Shown here piece by piece: positions 25,279 through 32,285 of a stretch of 37,183 nt of DNA. Where the stretch lies: assembly GCA_030651305.1 (NCBI GenBank), contig JAUSCI010000062.1, positions 1 to 37,183 of the forward strand. Reading direction: 5' to 3'. This DNA is from Sulfuritalea sp. (GTDB lineage Bacteria; Pseudomonadota; Gammaproteobacteria; Burkholderiales; Rhodocyclaceae). Under the pieces are notes generated by a model. It did not search any database. It was given only the letters and a program-made list of their open reading frames with translations, and was not told the DNA's origin. The translations under genes were made by a program, and so were the position numbers. The stretch's first letter is position 1; every line of letters begins with the position of its first letter.

Positions 25279-25428
25279 ATGGAGCACTTGTTCGCCCCGG
25301 TCAATGGCATCCGCCTGCATTGCGTCGCGGAAGGAAAGGCCGACGCCCCGCTGATGCTTTTCGTCCATGGCTTTCCCGAGTTCTGGTACGCGTGGAAGAG
25401 CCAGCTCGACGAGTTCGGCAACTATTAA
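25279..25428 (+). pseudogene. Truncated alpha/beta hydrolase (epoxide hydrolase-like), 5' fragment
   Basis: ATG 25279 to TAA 25426-25428 encodes only 49 residues. They match the start of epoxide-hydrolase-type alpha/beta hydrolases: [11 protein letters not shown], then the oxyanion motif [10 protein letters not shown] (34-43) and QLDEFG. Normal members run on for about 240 more residues with nucleophile, acid and histidine. Here the sequence stops just where the APDLRGY-type strand should follow, and the opposite-strand hemerythrin gene begins. The start spacing (5 bp after the dienoyl isomerase) shows it was the operon's next gene. It cannot be a working hydrolase. Confidence 0.8.
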
Positions 25429-26069
25429 GCCGCCGGCGGCGACACCTTTTCCGCACGCATCTGTTCGACAAGCGCGGACATCTCGCGCAAATCAGCTTCC
25501 AGCTTGCTGTTCGCCTCGGTCAGGGCCCGCGTGCGCTCGTCAATCTTCCGCTCGAGTTCCTCGTTGACGCGGCGCAGTTCGGCGAGCAGGTGGCGCTCCG
25601 AATCGGTCAAATCGTCGGCAACGTGCTGCATCAGCGCCGCTGCGACGCGTGCCGCCAATGCGGGATCCGACGCATTGAGCTGATGCGCCATCGCCCGGTC
25701 GACGACGACGATGTGATGCAGGAACCAATGCACCAGGTACTCGATCAGGACCACCGAGACGTTGCGCCGTCCGGTCTCGAAATCCGCCGTCAGGTCCTTG
25801 AGTACGCTGCGAAAGTAAGCATGTTCGCCGCAATGGCGGGTAACCAGTTCGGGCGAGCAACCGCCACCGGCCATCAGGCGCTCTTCGAGGCCGAAATGAT
25901 CGCGCACGTAGTCGTTGAGTTCCGCCAGCAGCCTGCGCGTTGCCTCCGGCCGGTAATCGCCGTGAGTTTCGGCGTCGAGTCCGTTGATCATGCCGATCAG
26001 CTTGCGGTGCTGATCGTCGATCTCGGCAATTCCGACAGCGAATTCCTGTGTCCACTCAATGATGTTCAA
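25425..26069 (-). CDS. Hemerythrin-domain protein with coiled-coil tail
   Basis: A 214-residue protein read from a TTG at 26069, chosen because AGAGGAG stands 7 bp upstream and the family start ([12 protein letters not shown]) follows at once. The bacteriohemerythrin domain (1-130) has the diiron ligands: H21, H58 and E62 (HFGLEE), H79 and H83, H118 or H119 in HWFLHH, and D124. It should bind O2 reversibly, as sensor or carrier. Residues about 155-205 form a coiled coil ([20 protein letters not shown]) like the linkers before histidine kinase or cyclase domains, but no output domain follows. The stop codon abuts the hydrolase stub. It may be a cut-down sensor, or it may work through a partner. 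Confidence 0.85.
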   Translation of the reverse strand: MNIIEWTQEFAVGIAEIDDQHRKLIGMINGLDAETHGDYRPEATRRLLAELNDYVRDHFGLEERLMAGGGCSPELVTRHCGEHAYFRSVLKDLTADFETGRRNVSVVLIEYLVHWFLHHIVVVDRAMAHQLNASDPALAARVAAALMQHVADDLTDSERHLLAELRRVNEELERKIDERTRALTEANSKLEADLREMSALVEQMRAEKVSPPAA

Positions 26070-26181
26070 GTCTTGTCTCCTCTGACCGGATGCGCATCCT
26101 TGTATGCGGGCTTTCAGGTGCTGCACCGTCCTGCCAATCACGGCATATGATGACATGGATTCGGGATTTGCAAAACCTCTG

Positions 26182-26222
26182 CAAGGTCCGACGCACAGCA
26201 AATTTTCGGCGCGCGGACCTTG
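26182..26222. repeat. 9-bp inverted repeat between OsmC and hemerythrin genes
   Basis: CAAGGTCCG (26182-26190) and CGGACCTTG (26214-26222) are exact reverse complements separated by 23 bp. It lies just after the osmC-like stop on the minus strand and upstream of the hemerythrin gene. The loop is long and only a short T run follows, so it is a weak terminator candidate; a regulator site is equally possible. Confidence 0.35.
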
Positions 26223-26242
26223 GCGAATGGTGCCATGCCGGC

Positions 26243-26722
26243 TCAGCCGGCGAGCACTACGGTCGGCTCGATCGAGACCGGGAAATTCACCGAATTGGCA
26301 ATGAAGCACAGCCGGTGCGCGTTCTCGTGCAGCACCGCCGCCTTTGCCGCATCGCCGCCCGCCGCCAGTGTCGCCACCGGTCGCAGCACCGCCTGCGTAA
26401 AGCGCCCGCCGCCATCGGCGTCTTCCACCATCGTGCCCACGGCGGCGTCGTGATAGGCCAGTACCGAAATACCTGCCTGCGCGCACAGGTGCAGATACCA
26501 AAGCATGTGGCAGGACGACAGCGAGGCCAGCAGCAAATCTTCCGGATTCCAGCGCGACCCGTCGCCGCGAAACGCCGGATCGGACGAGCCCGGCAGGTCC
26601 GGCCGGCCCGCTGCGGTGATCACATGGTCGCGGGCATAGGCGCGGTAATTCGTGGTGCCTTCGCCGAGGTTCCCGGTCCATTCGGTGCGGATGGCGTAGG
26701 TATGCTGTTTGTCGTGGGACAT
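26243..26722 (-). CDS. OsmC/Ohr-family protein
   Basis: A 159-residue OsmC-like thiol peroxidase relative. Seen: an N-terminal W/G-rich strand (EWTGNLGEGTTNYRAY), GDGSRWNPEDLLLASLSSCHMLWYLHLC with the peroxidatic-type cysteine in SSCHM, and a C-terminal half LRPVATLAAG...AHRLCFIANSVNFPVSIEP. The second cysteine lies in HRLCF, as in OsmC-type proteins. It would reduce organic hydroperoxides or protect against oxidative stress; substrate unknown. It lies between hemerythrin and HD-GYP genes on the same strand. Confidence 0.88.
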   Translation of the reverse strand: MSHDKQHTYAIRTEWTGNLGEGTTNYRAYARDHVITAAGRPDLPGSSDPAFRGDGSRWNPEDLLLASLSSCHMLWYLHLCAQAGISVLAYHDAAVGTMVEDADGGGRFTQAVLRPVATLAAGGDAAKAAVLHENAHRLCFIANSVNFPVSIEPTVVLAG

Positions 26723-26838
26723 GTGAGAAGTCGCTTGCGGTCACGGATCGGGAAATATTGTAATGCCGACCCGACTGGCTGATCGACCTGCGCACGCCGC
26801 GGCAACGCAACAGCTCAGCCGTTCCTGCGCCACCGCCG

Positions 26839-28074
26839 TCAAGCCGGATGCAGTTGCGCCAGGCGGTACACCTCTTGCAGATGTGCCGCGATGACGTCGT
26901 AAATGAATCGATCCAGAAGCCCGTCCTCGGTCATCTGCTTCATGTGGTCGAGGACCAGTTGTGCCGGCAGCGCGCAGCGGTATGGGCGATCCTGGGCCAA
27001 GGCCTGGAAGATGTCCGCCGCGCGCAGCACGCGAGCCTGAATCGGCACCTCGTCTCCTTTCAGTCGAAATGGATAACCTTCGCCGTTCGGCGTTTCGTGA
27101 TGGAACGAAGCCCAGCGCGCAATGTCCTCGAAGCCCGGGATGCGCGACAGGATGCGGTAGGTTTCGTAGGCATGGCCGGCGACCTGCCGCCGCTCACTTT
27201 CGGTGAGTGGCCCCGGCTTGTCCAGAATGAAATCGGGGATGCGCAATTTGCCCAGGTCGTGCAGATAACCGGCAAGTTCCAGCTTGGCGCAATCCTCAAC
27301 GTCAAGCTCGTTGCTTTGCCTGAGGATGCCGCAAAGATATCTGGCAATCCTGGCAACGCCCTCGGAATGCTCCACGGTGAAGCGGCTTTTTGCATCGACC
27401 ACATGCGAAAACAGGCTGGCCACGCCGCGCAGCACTTCGAGGCTGGCCTCGCTTTGGCGTGCCTGGCGAAAAATCCGATCCATATAGTCGCGAACCTGAC
27501 CGGCTTCCAGGGCGAGCCAGAATGCCTCCTTGCCGGAGACGTCGAGAAAGACTTTGACCAGATCGGGATCGAACATCCTGCCTGACTGTTCGACTATTTT
27601 CGCGGTTATCGCCGGGATCTGCTCCGTGAGTTCGTTGTTCAGCATTGCGACCGCCGCAAGAACGTCGACACGGTCAGCGAGGAAGATCAGGTTGCCAATC
27701 ATCTCGGCTCTTCCGTAGTGCTCCCTCAATTCGGTCCAGTGCGTGTGATGCAGGCGAATCGGCGTCGCCAGGTGAGCCAGCGGAGGAAACCCGGCGAGCA
27801 GGCTGGCCCCCAATTCGGCATGGCCCTCCGAGCCCTCCCAGTCAAACTCCTCGACAAGTTGACGATGGAGATCCGAAGATGAAACGCCAATGTCGTGGAG
27901 CAGGCAGGCGTCGAACACCATGTCCTGTTCGTCCTGGCCCCAACCGAGGCGCCGCACCATCTCGACCGCCATGATGCCGACGCGCTTGCCGTGGTGTACG
28001 TCGTTGATGCCAACCAGATCCAGGGAATCGGACAGGGCATGGACGACACTGCGGAGATTTACGAATAGAGGCAT
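26839..28074 (-). CDS. Tandem HD / HD-GYP c-di-GMP phosphodiesterase
   Basis: A 411-residue soluble protein with two HD domains. The N-terminal HD (about 20-150) has H28, the pair H60-D61 (LLHDIG), H85 and H109-H110. A linker (about 150-220) leads to the HD-GYP domain (about 222-400) with H236, H272-D273 (YLHDLGK), H301, H325-H326 and ETPNGEGYP (327-335), then D354. All ligands look intact, in contrast to the degraded HD-GYP gene at 13.3 kb. It should hydrolyse c-di-GMP (or cGAMP). It has no membrane sensor, so its signal is likely a ligand or partner such as the hemerythrin encoded downstream (inference). A TAAACT before the ATG is a possible -10. Confidence 0.9.
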   Translation of the reverse strand: MPLFVNLRSVVHALSDSLDLVGINDVHHGKRVGIMAVEMVRRLGWGQDEQDMVFDACLLHDIGVSSSDLHRQLVEEFDWEGSEGHAELGASLLAGFPPLAHLATPIRLHHTHWTELREHYGRAEMIGNLIFLADRVDVLAAVAMLNNELTEQIPAITAKIVEQSGRMFDPDLVKVFLDVSGKEAFWLALEAGQVRDYMDRIFRQARQSEASLEVLRGVASLFSHVVDAKSRFTVEHSEGVARIARYLCGILRQSNELDVEDCAKLELAGYLHDLGKLRIPDFILDKPGPLTESERRQVAGHAYETYRILSRIPGFEDIARWASFHHETPNGEGYPFRLKGDEVPIQARVLRAADIFQALAQDRPYRCALPAQLVLDHMKQMTEDGLLDRFIYDVIAAHLQEVYRLAQLHPA

Positions 28075-28119
28075 ACACGAGCGGGGTCACCGCCCACTAT
28101 TTTGAAACTCGCCGCCAGT

Positions 28120-28161
28120 TTACCCCTGCTTCGTCGGCAGCGGCGGCTGGTAGTCGCTCAT
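28120..28161 (-). pseudogene. Probable remnant of an acyl-CoA dehydrogenase start
   Basis: Three bp after the thiolase stop an ATG at 28161 opens a 13-residue ORF, MSDYQPPL followed by PTKQG and a TAA. The first eight residues look like the N-terminus of the acyl-CoA dehydrogenases that follow thiolase or FadB genes (MSxYxxPLRDMRF pattern). The match breaks after residue eight and nothing of the remaining ~590 residues follows. Evidence is short, so confidence is limited, but context and start spacing agree. Confidence 0.4.
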
Positions 28162-28164
28162 ATG

Positions 28165-29361
28165 TCAGCCGCTGACGCGCAACACCACCGCCATGCCTGA
28201 ATCGCCCGCGGCGCAGCCGCCGAACAGGCCAACACCGCCGCCGCGCATGGCCAGTTCCTCGATCAGTTCAATCACGCTGCGCAGGCCCGTGGGGCCCTGC
28301 GGATGGCCCCAGACCAGCGAGCAGCCGTAGTTGTTCATCTTCTCCAGCGGAAAGCCGGTGGCGCGGGCGAAGGCAATGTCGTTCACAGCGAAGGGATTGT
28401 GCGTCTTTACCGCGTCGACATCCTTGATCGTCAGTCCGGCATTCTTCAGTGCCTCCAGTGCGGCCGGCGCCACGGCCAGCGGCATGTGGCCCTTTTCCAC
28501 CCGCGCCTGGCCGAAGCCGAGCAGTTCCACCTGGATTTTCGGATCGGTCGAGAACTCACGCGCCAACTCGCGCGTGGTGACGATCATGCCGGCGTTGCCG
28601 TCGGCCGGATGCGTCTGCGAGCCGAAGGTTACGGTGCCGTTGGGCAAAACCGGCTTGAGCTTGGCGAGTCCCTCGGCGGTCGTCGCAAAAATCCCTTCAT
28701 CAGCCGACAACAGGCCGGTTTGCTTGCGAAAGCCGGCATCGGTGATCGGCACATCGACCATGTAGCGCCGCTGAAAAGCGCGGTCATTCGCCAGGGCATC
28801 CTGGTACTGGGCGTAGCGCGCCAACGCGACTTCGTTCTGCTCGGCCGTGCTGGCACCGATTCGGGCCACCGCGTTCTCGGCCGTCTCGATCATGGCATTT
28901 TTCGCGTAAGGATCGCGGGCGAAGTTGTCCAGCACCCAGCGCTCGGTGTGGCCGCTGCCGCCCGGCGCAGTAGCATCCGGGTAATACACGATGGGGCCGT
29001 TGGAACAGCGGTCGGTGGTAATCAGCAAGGCACATTGCGACGAGCCGTCGGCGACCTCGCCGGCAGCCATCTGCAGAACGCGGGCGCTGGTGGCGCAGGC
29101 CTGCTGCACCGTCGGTCCGGCCACATTTTCCAGGCCCATCAGGCCGGTTACATAGGGCAGGCCATAGAAGCTGCCAAGTTGGGGATTGGTGTGACCGAGG
29201 ATGCCCAGATCGATGCGTTCCAGCGGGAACTTCCTCGCTTCCAGCGCCTGCTTGCCGGTATTGGCAGCAAGTCGCAGGCTGTTGAGGTGGGCAATGGAAC
29301 CCTGCCACTTGGCAAAGGGCGTGGACCAGTACTGGCCGTAGGGAATGAATGCGTGTGCCAT
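28165..29361 (-). CDS. Thiolase (acetyl-CoA acyltransferase)
   Basis: Thiolytic cleavage of 3-oxoacyl-CoA to acetyl-CoA and a shortened acyl-CoA. The 398 residues show the nucleophile C89 (QQACATSARV), the catalytic H353 in GCSLVWGHPQGPTGLR and C383 in GGCAAGDSG, plus the THNPFAVND segment (320-328) equivalent to NEAFA. The GHP and C-x-G motifs vary from typical FadA (GGGC replaced), so this is a divergent clade. ATG 29361 follows AGGAG. It is 15 bp after the FadB-like gene. Substrate unknown; the operon suggests an aryl or alicyclic 3-oxoacyl-CoA. Confidence 0.9.
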   Translation of the reverse strand: MAHAFIPYGQYWSTPFAKWQGSIAHLNSLRLAANTGKQALEARKFPLERIDLGILGHTNPQLGSFYGLPYVTGLMGLENVAGPTVQQACATSARVLQMAAGEVADGSSQCALLITTDRCSNGPIVYYPDATAPGGSGHTERWVLDNFARDPYAKNAMIETAENAVARIGASTAEQNEVALARYAQYQDALANDRAFQRRYMVDVPITDAGFRKQTGLLSADEGIFATTAEGLAKLKPVLPNGTVTFGSQTHPADGNAGMIVTTRELAREFSTDPKIQVELLGFGQARVEKGHMPLAVAPAALEALKNAGLTIKDVDAVKTHNPFAVNDIAFARATGFPLEKMNNYGCSLVWGHPQGPTGLRSVIELIEELAMRGGGVGLFGGCAAGDSGMAVVLRVSG

Positions 29362-29376
29362 GGTGTTCTCCTGAAA

Positions 29377-31488
29377 TCAGCGGGATTGTTCGGCTTGGTA
29401 TTGCCCAAAGCTGGAGCCGGCCAGCGCCAGCTTTTTCAGCAGCGGCGCCGGCTGCCAATGCTGGGGATCGAGCGTCTTCTGGAACTCCATGATCTTGTCG
29501 TAGATCACCTTGAGTCCGACCGTGTCGGCGTAGAACATCGGGCCGCCGCGGTAGCGGGGAAAGCCGTAGCCGGCGGTATAGACCACATCAATGTCGCTGG
29601 CGCGCAGGGCGATGCCTTCTTCGAGCAGCAGGGCGCCTTCGTTGATCATCGAGTAAAGGCAACGCTCGACGATTTCATCGCGACCTGGCTTGCGCTGCGG
29701 AATGCCCAGCCGCTGACCTTCCTCGTGCAGCATCGCGATCACTTCCGGGTCCACCGCTCGCTTGCCTCCCGCGCCGTCATAGCGGTAATAGCCGCGTCCC
29801 GCCTTCTGGCCGATCCAGCCGCGCTCGGTCAGCATCGCCGACGGGCGGTAGAAACCCGGATCCCTGGGTAGCAGGTGGGCACGCGCGACCCGGGTCAGAT
29901 GGCCGATGTCGATGCCGGCCATGTCATACACGGCAAGGATGCCCATGGCCATGCCCCATGATTCCAGGGCGCTATCCACTTCTTCGGGTGTGGCGCCTTC
30001 GAGCACACAGTGTTCGGCCTCGCGCCCGTACGGATCCATCATGCGATTGCCGATGAAGCCGTAGCAGACCTTGGCGACGACGCCGGTCTTTTTGATGGTC
30101 TTGGCAATTTCCAGCGCCGTGACCACGACGTCGGCTGCGGTCTTGCTGCACTGGACGATTTCGAGCAATTGCATGACGTTGGCGGGACTGAAAAAATGCA
30201 GCCCGATCACGTCTTGCGGCCGTTTCGTGACGGTGGCGATCTCGTCGATGTCCAGCGTCGAGGTATTGGTACCGAGGATTGCGCCGGGCTTTGCCACCGC
30301 ATCGAGTTTGGCGAAGATGTCCTTTTTCAGGGCCATGTTCTCGAACACCGCTTCGATGATCACATCGGCAGTACCCAGCGCGGCGTAATCCAGGGTCGGC
30401 GTGATCAGGCCGAGGCGCTGGTCGCGCTGTTCCGGCTTGAGGCTGCCGCGCGACACCGAGCGTTCGTAATTCTTGCCTATCGTGGCCATACCGCGATCCA
30501 GATTCGCCTGGGCCGTGTCCAGAATGGTGACGGGAATGCCGGCATTGGCGAAGCACATGCTGATGCCGCCGCCCATGGTGCCGGCGCCGACGATACCGAC
30601 TCGGGTGATCGCCCGTGGCTTGACGTCCGCCGACAGCCCGGGAATCTTGCGCACTTCGCGCTCGGCGTAGAACAGGTGGCGCAGGGCGCGCGATTCGGTG
30701 GCCTGTTCGAGTTGTGCGGACAAGGCGCTTTCGACCTGCAAGCCTTGGTCGAAGGGTTTCTCGACGGCGGCCTGGACGGCGTCGAGCAAAGCCAGAGGTG
30801 ACTGCCGGTTGCGCATGGTTTTGGCGATCTGGGCGCGCTTCGCGGCGAAGAGCTCAACGACCTGCTCCACGCCCTTTACGGCTTGCTCGCGGGTGCGGCG
30901 CGGACCGGCGCCTTTGGCCACGAGTTCCTTGGCGAATGCCACGGCAGCAGCAACTACCTCACTACTCGCGACGCAATCGACGAGCCCGGCTTCCATGGCC
31001 TTTGCTGCCGGCAGCGGCTTGCCGGAGAGCATCATGTCGAGCGCAACGTCAAGCGGAACCAGGCGCGGCAGGCGCTGCGTGCCGCCGGCACCGGGAATAA
31101 TGCCGAGCGAGAGTTCCGGCAGGCCGAAACGAGCCCCCTCATGCGCGACGCGGTAGTGACATGACGAGGCAATTTCGGTCCCGGCACCCAGCGCGGTGCC
31201 ATGCACGGCGGCGATCACCGGCACGGGACTGTCTTCGATCAGGCGCAAGACTTCGTGATAGCCGGGCGCGGCGATGCCGGTGCCGAACTCCTTGATGTCA
31301 GCTCCGGCGACGAAGGTTTTGCCTGCACAGCCCAGAACGATAGCCTTGATTCGGGTCTGTCCTTCCAATTCGGTGAAGACCTGCTTCAGTCCGGCACGCA
31401 CTGCCTGGTTGACCGCGTTCACCGGCGGACTGTCGATGGTCACGACGGCGATATCGCCGGAAGTGGTATAGCTCACTGCATCGCTCAC
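29377..31488 (-). CDS. FadB-like 3-hydroxyacyl-CoA dehydrogenase / enoyl-CoA hydratase
   Basis: Fused multifunctional beta-oxidation enzyme of 703 residues. The N-terminal crotonase domain keeps both catalytic glutamates, E105 (LGAGTEIASS) and E125 (GLPELSLG), with AGADIKEF as oxyanion loop. The NAD site is VGIVGAGTMGGG (297-308) and the dehydrogenase catalytic histidine lies in GLHFFSPAN, with LLEIV following. A C-terminal helical domain ends in GGPMFYAD-type sequence. It would hydrate enoyl-CoA and oxidise the 3-hydroxyacyl-CoA. The GTG start has GGAG 8 bp upstream. It follows livF by 17 bp and precedes the thiolase, completing hydration, oxidation and cleavage. Confidence 0.92.
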   Translation of the reverse strand: MSDAVSYTTSGDIAVVTIDSPPVNAVNQAVRAGLKQVFTELEGQTRIKAIVLGCAGKTFVAGADIKEFGTGIAAPGYHEVLRLIEDSPVPVIAAVHGTALGAGTEIASSCHYRVAHEGARFGLPELSLGIIPGAGGTQRLPRLVPLDVALDMMLSGKPLPAAKAMEAGLVDCVASSEVVAAAVAFAKELVAKGAGPRRTREQAVKGVEQVVELFAAKRAQIAKTMRNRQSPLALLDAVQAAVEKPFDQGLQVESALSAQLEQATESRALRHLFYAEREVRKIPGLSADVKPRAITRVGIVGAGTMGGGISMCFANAGIPVTILDTAQANLDRGMATIGKNYERSVSRGSLKPEQRDQRLGLITPTLDYAALGTADVIIEAVFENMALKKDIFAKLDAVAKPGAILGTNTSTLDIDEIATVTKRPQDVIGLHFFSPANVMQLLEIVQCSKTAADVVVTALEIAKTIKKTGVVAKVCYGFIGNRMMDPYGREAEHCVLEGATPEEVDSALESWGMAMGILAVYDMAGIDIGHLTRVARAHLLPRDPGFYRPSAMLTERGWIGQKAGRGYYRYDGAGGKRAVDPEVIAMLHEEGQRLGIPQRKPGRDEIVERCLYSMINEGALLLEEGIALRASDIDVVYTAGYGFPRYRGGPMFYADTVGLKVIYDKIMEFQKTLDPQHWQPAPLLKKLALAGSSFGQYQAEQSR

Positions 31489-31505
31489 GCTTCTTTCTCC
31501 TTGGT

Positions 31506-32285
31506 TCAGGTTGCAACGGGTGCGGACCAGGAGGACGCCGCCTGTGCGGCACCACCCAAGCCCAGATAGGACTCAATGACCTTGGGGTCATGGGCGAGTT
31601 GATCGGCAGGCCCTTCGAGGGCGATCTCGCCGGTTTCGAGGACATAGCCGTAGTCCGCGACCTGGAGGGCGGCGCGGGCGTTCTGCTCGATCAGCAGGAT
31701 GGAGACGCCGGCCTGCTTGAGGTCGGCAATGACGTGGAAGATCTCCTTCACGATCAGCGGCGCCAGGCCCAGGCTCGGCTCGTCGAGCAGCAGCAGTTTT
31801 GGCTTGGCCATCAGCGCACGCCCGACCGCCAGCATCTGCCGCTCCCCGCCCGAGAGCGTGCCGGCCTGCTGCTCGCGTCGCTCCTTCAGGCGCGGGAAGA
31901 TAGTGAAAACCCGCTCCATGGTTTCCGCGTGATCGCGAAGGCCGAGCCGGTAACGCATGAAGGAGCCCATCAGCAGATTGTCGGCAACCGTCATGCTGCC
32001 AAACAGGGCGCGCGACTCCGGCACCAGACTCATGCCCTTGGCGACCATGCGCTCGACCTCGATTTCCGCTTGTGGCTCGCCGAGGAAACGGATGTCGCCA
32101 CGACTCTTCGGCAGCAGACCCATGATCGCGCCCAGCATGGTGGTCTTGCCGGCGCCGTTGGGGCCGATCACCGTGACGATCTTGCCGGCGCCCACCGTCA
32201 GGTTGGCATGGTGCAGGGCCTCGACCTTGCCATAGGAGACGCACAGGTCGGTGACTTCGAGGATGGGGGGGTGCTCGCTTTGCAT
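31506..32285 (-). CDS. livF: Branched-chain-type ABC transporter ATPase LivF
   Basis: A 259-residue ATPase of the HAAT transporter class. Seen: Walker A GPNGAGKTT, the LivF-type signature LSGGERQMLAVGRALM, Walker B LLLDEPSLGLAP and the switch histidine region in LIEQNARAAL. It drives uptake of the operon substrate with the LivH and LivMG proteins. ATG 32285 directly follows the livMG stop (TAAATG), so the two are co-translated. Named after amino acid systems, but relatives beside ligase genes import aromatic or organic acids. Confidence 0.92.
   Translation of the reverse strand: MQSEHPPILEVTDLCVSYGKVEALHHANLTVGAGKIVTVIGPNGAGKTTMLGAIMGLLPKSRGDIRFLGEPQAEIEVERMVAKGMSLVPESRALFGSMTVADNLLMGSFMRYRLGLRDHAETMERVFTIFPRLKERREQQAGTLSGGERQMLAVGRALMAKPKLLLLDEPSLGLAPLIVKEIFHVIADLKQAGVSILLIEQNARAALQVADYGYVLETGEIALEGPADQLAHDPKVIESYLGLGGAAQAASSWSAPVAT

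Noticed and set aside
26070-26810. In-frame upstream extension of the hemerythrin gene, including an ATG near 26150
   Set aside because: It crosses the osmC-like gene or lacks a ribosome site; the TTG at 26069 has a strong AGAGGAG and the family start.
25421-28140. The signalling block as an insertion sequence or integron
   Set aside because: No transposase, integrase, terminal inverted repeats or target duplication found at either border.
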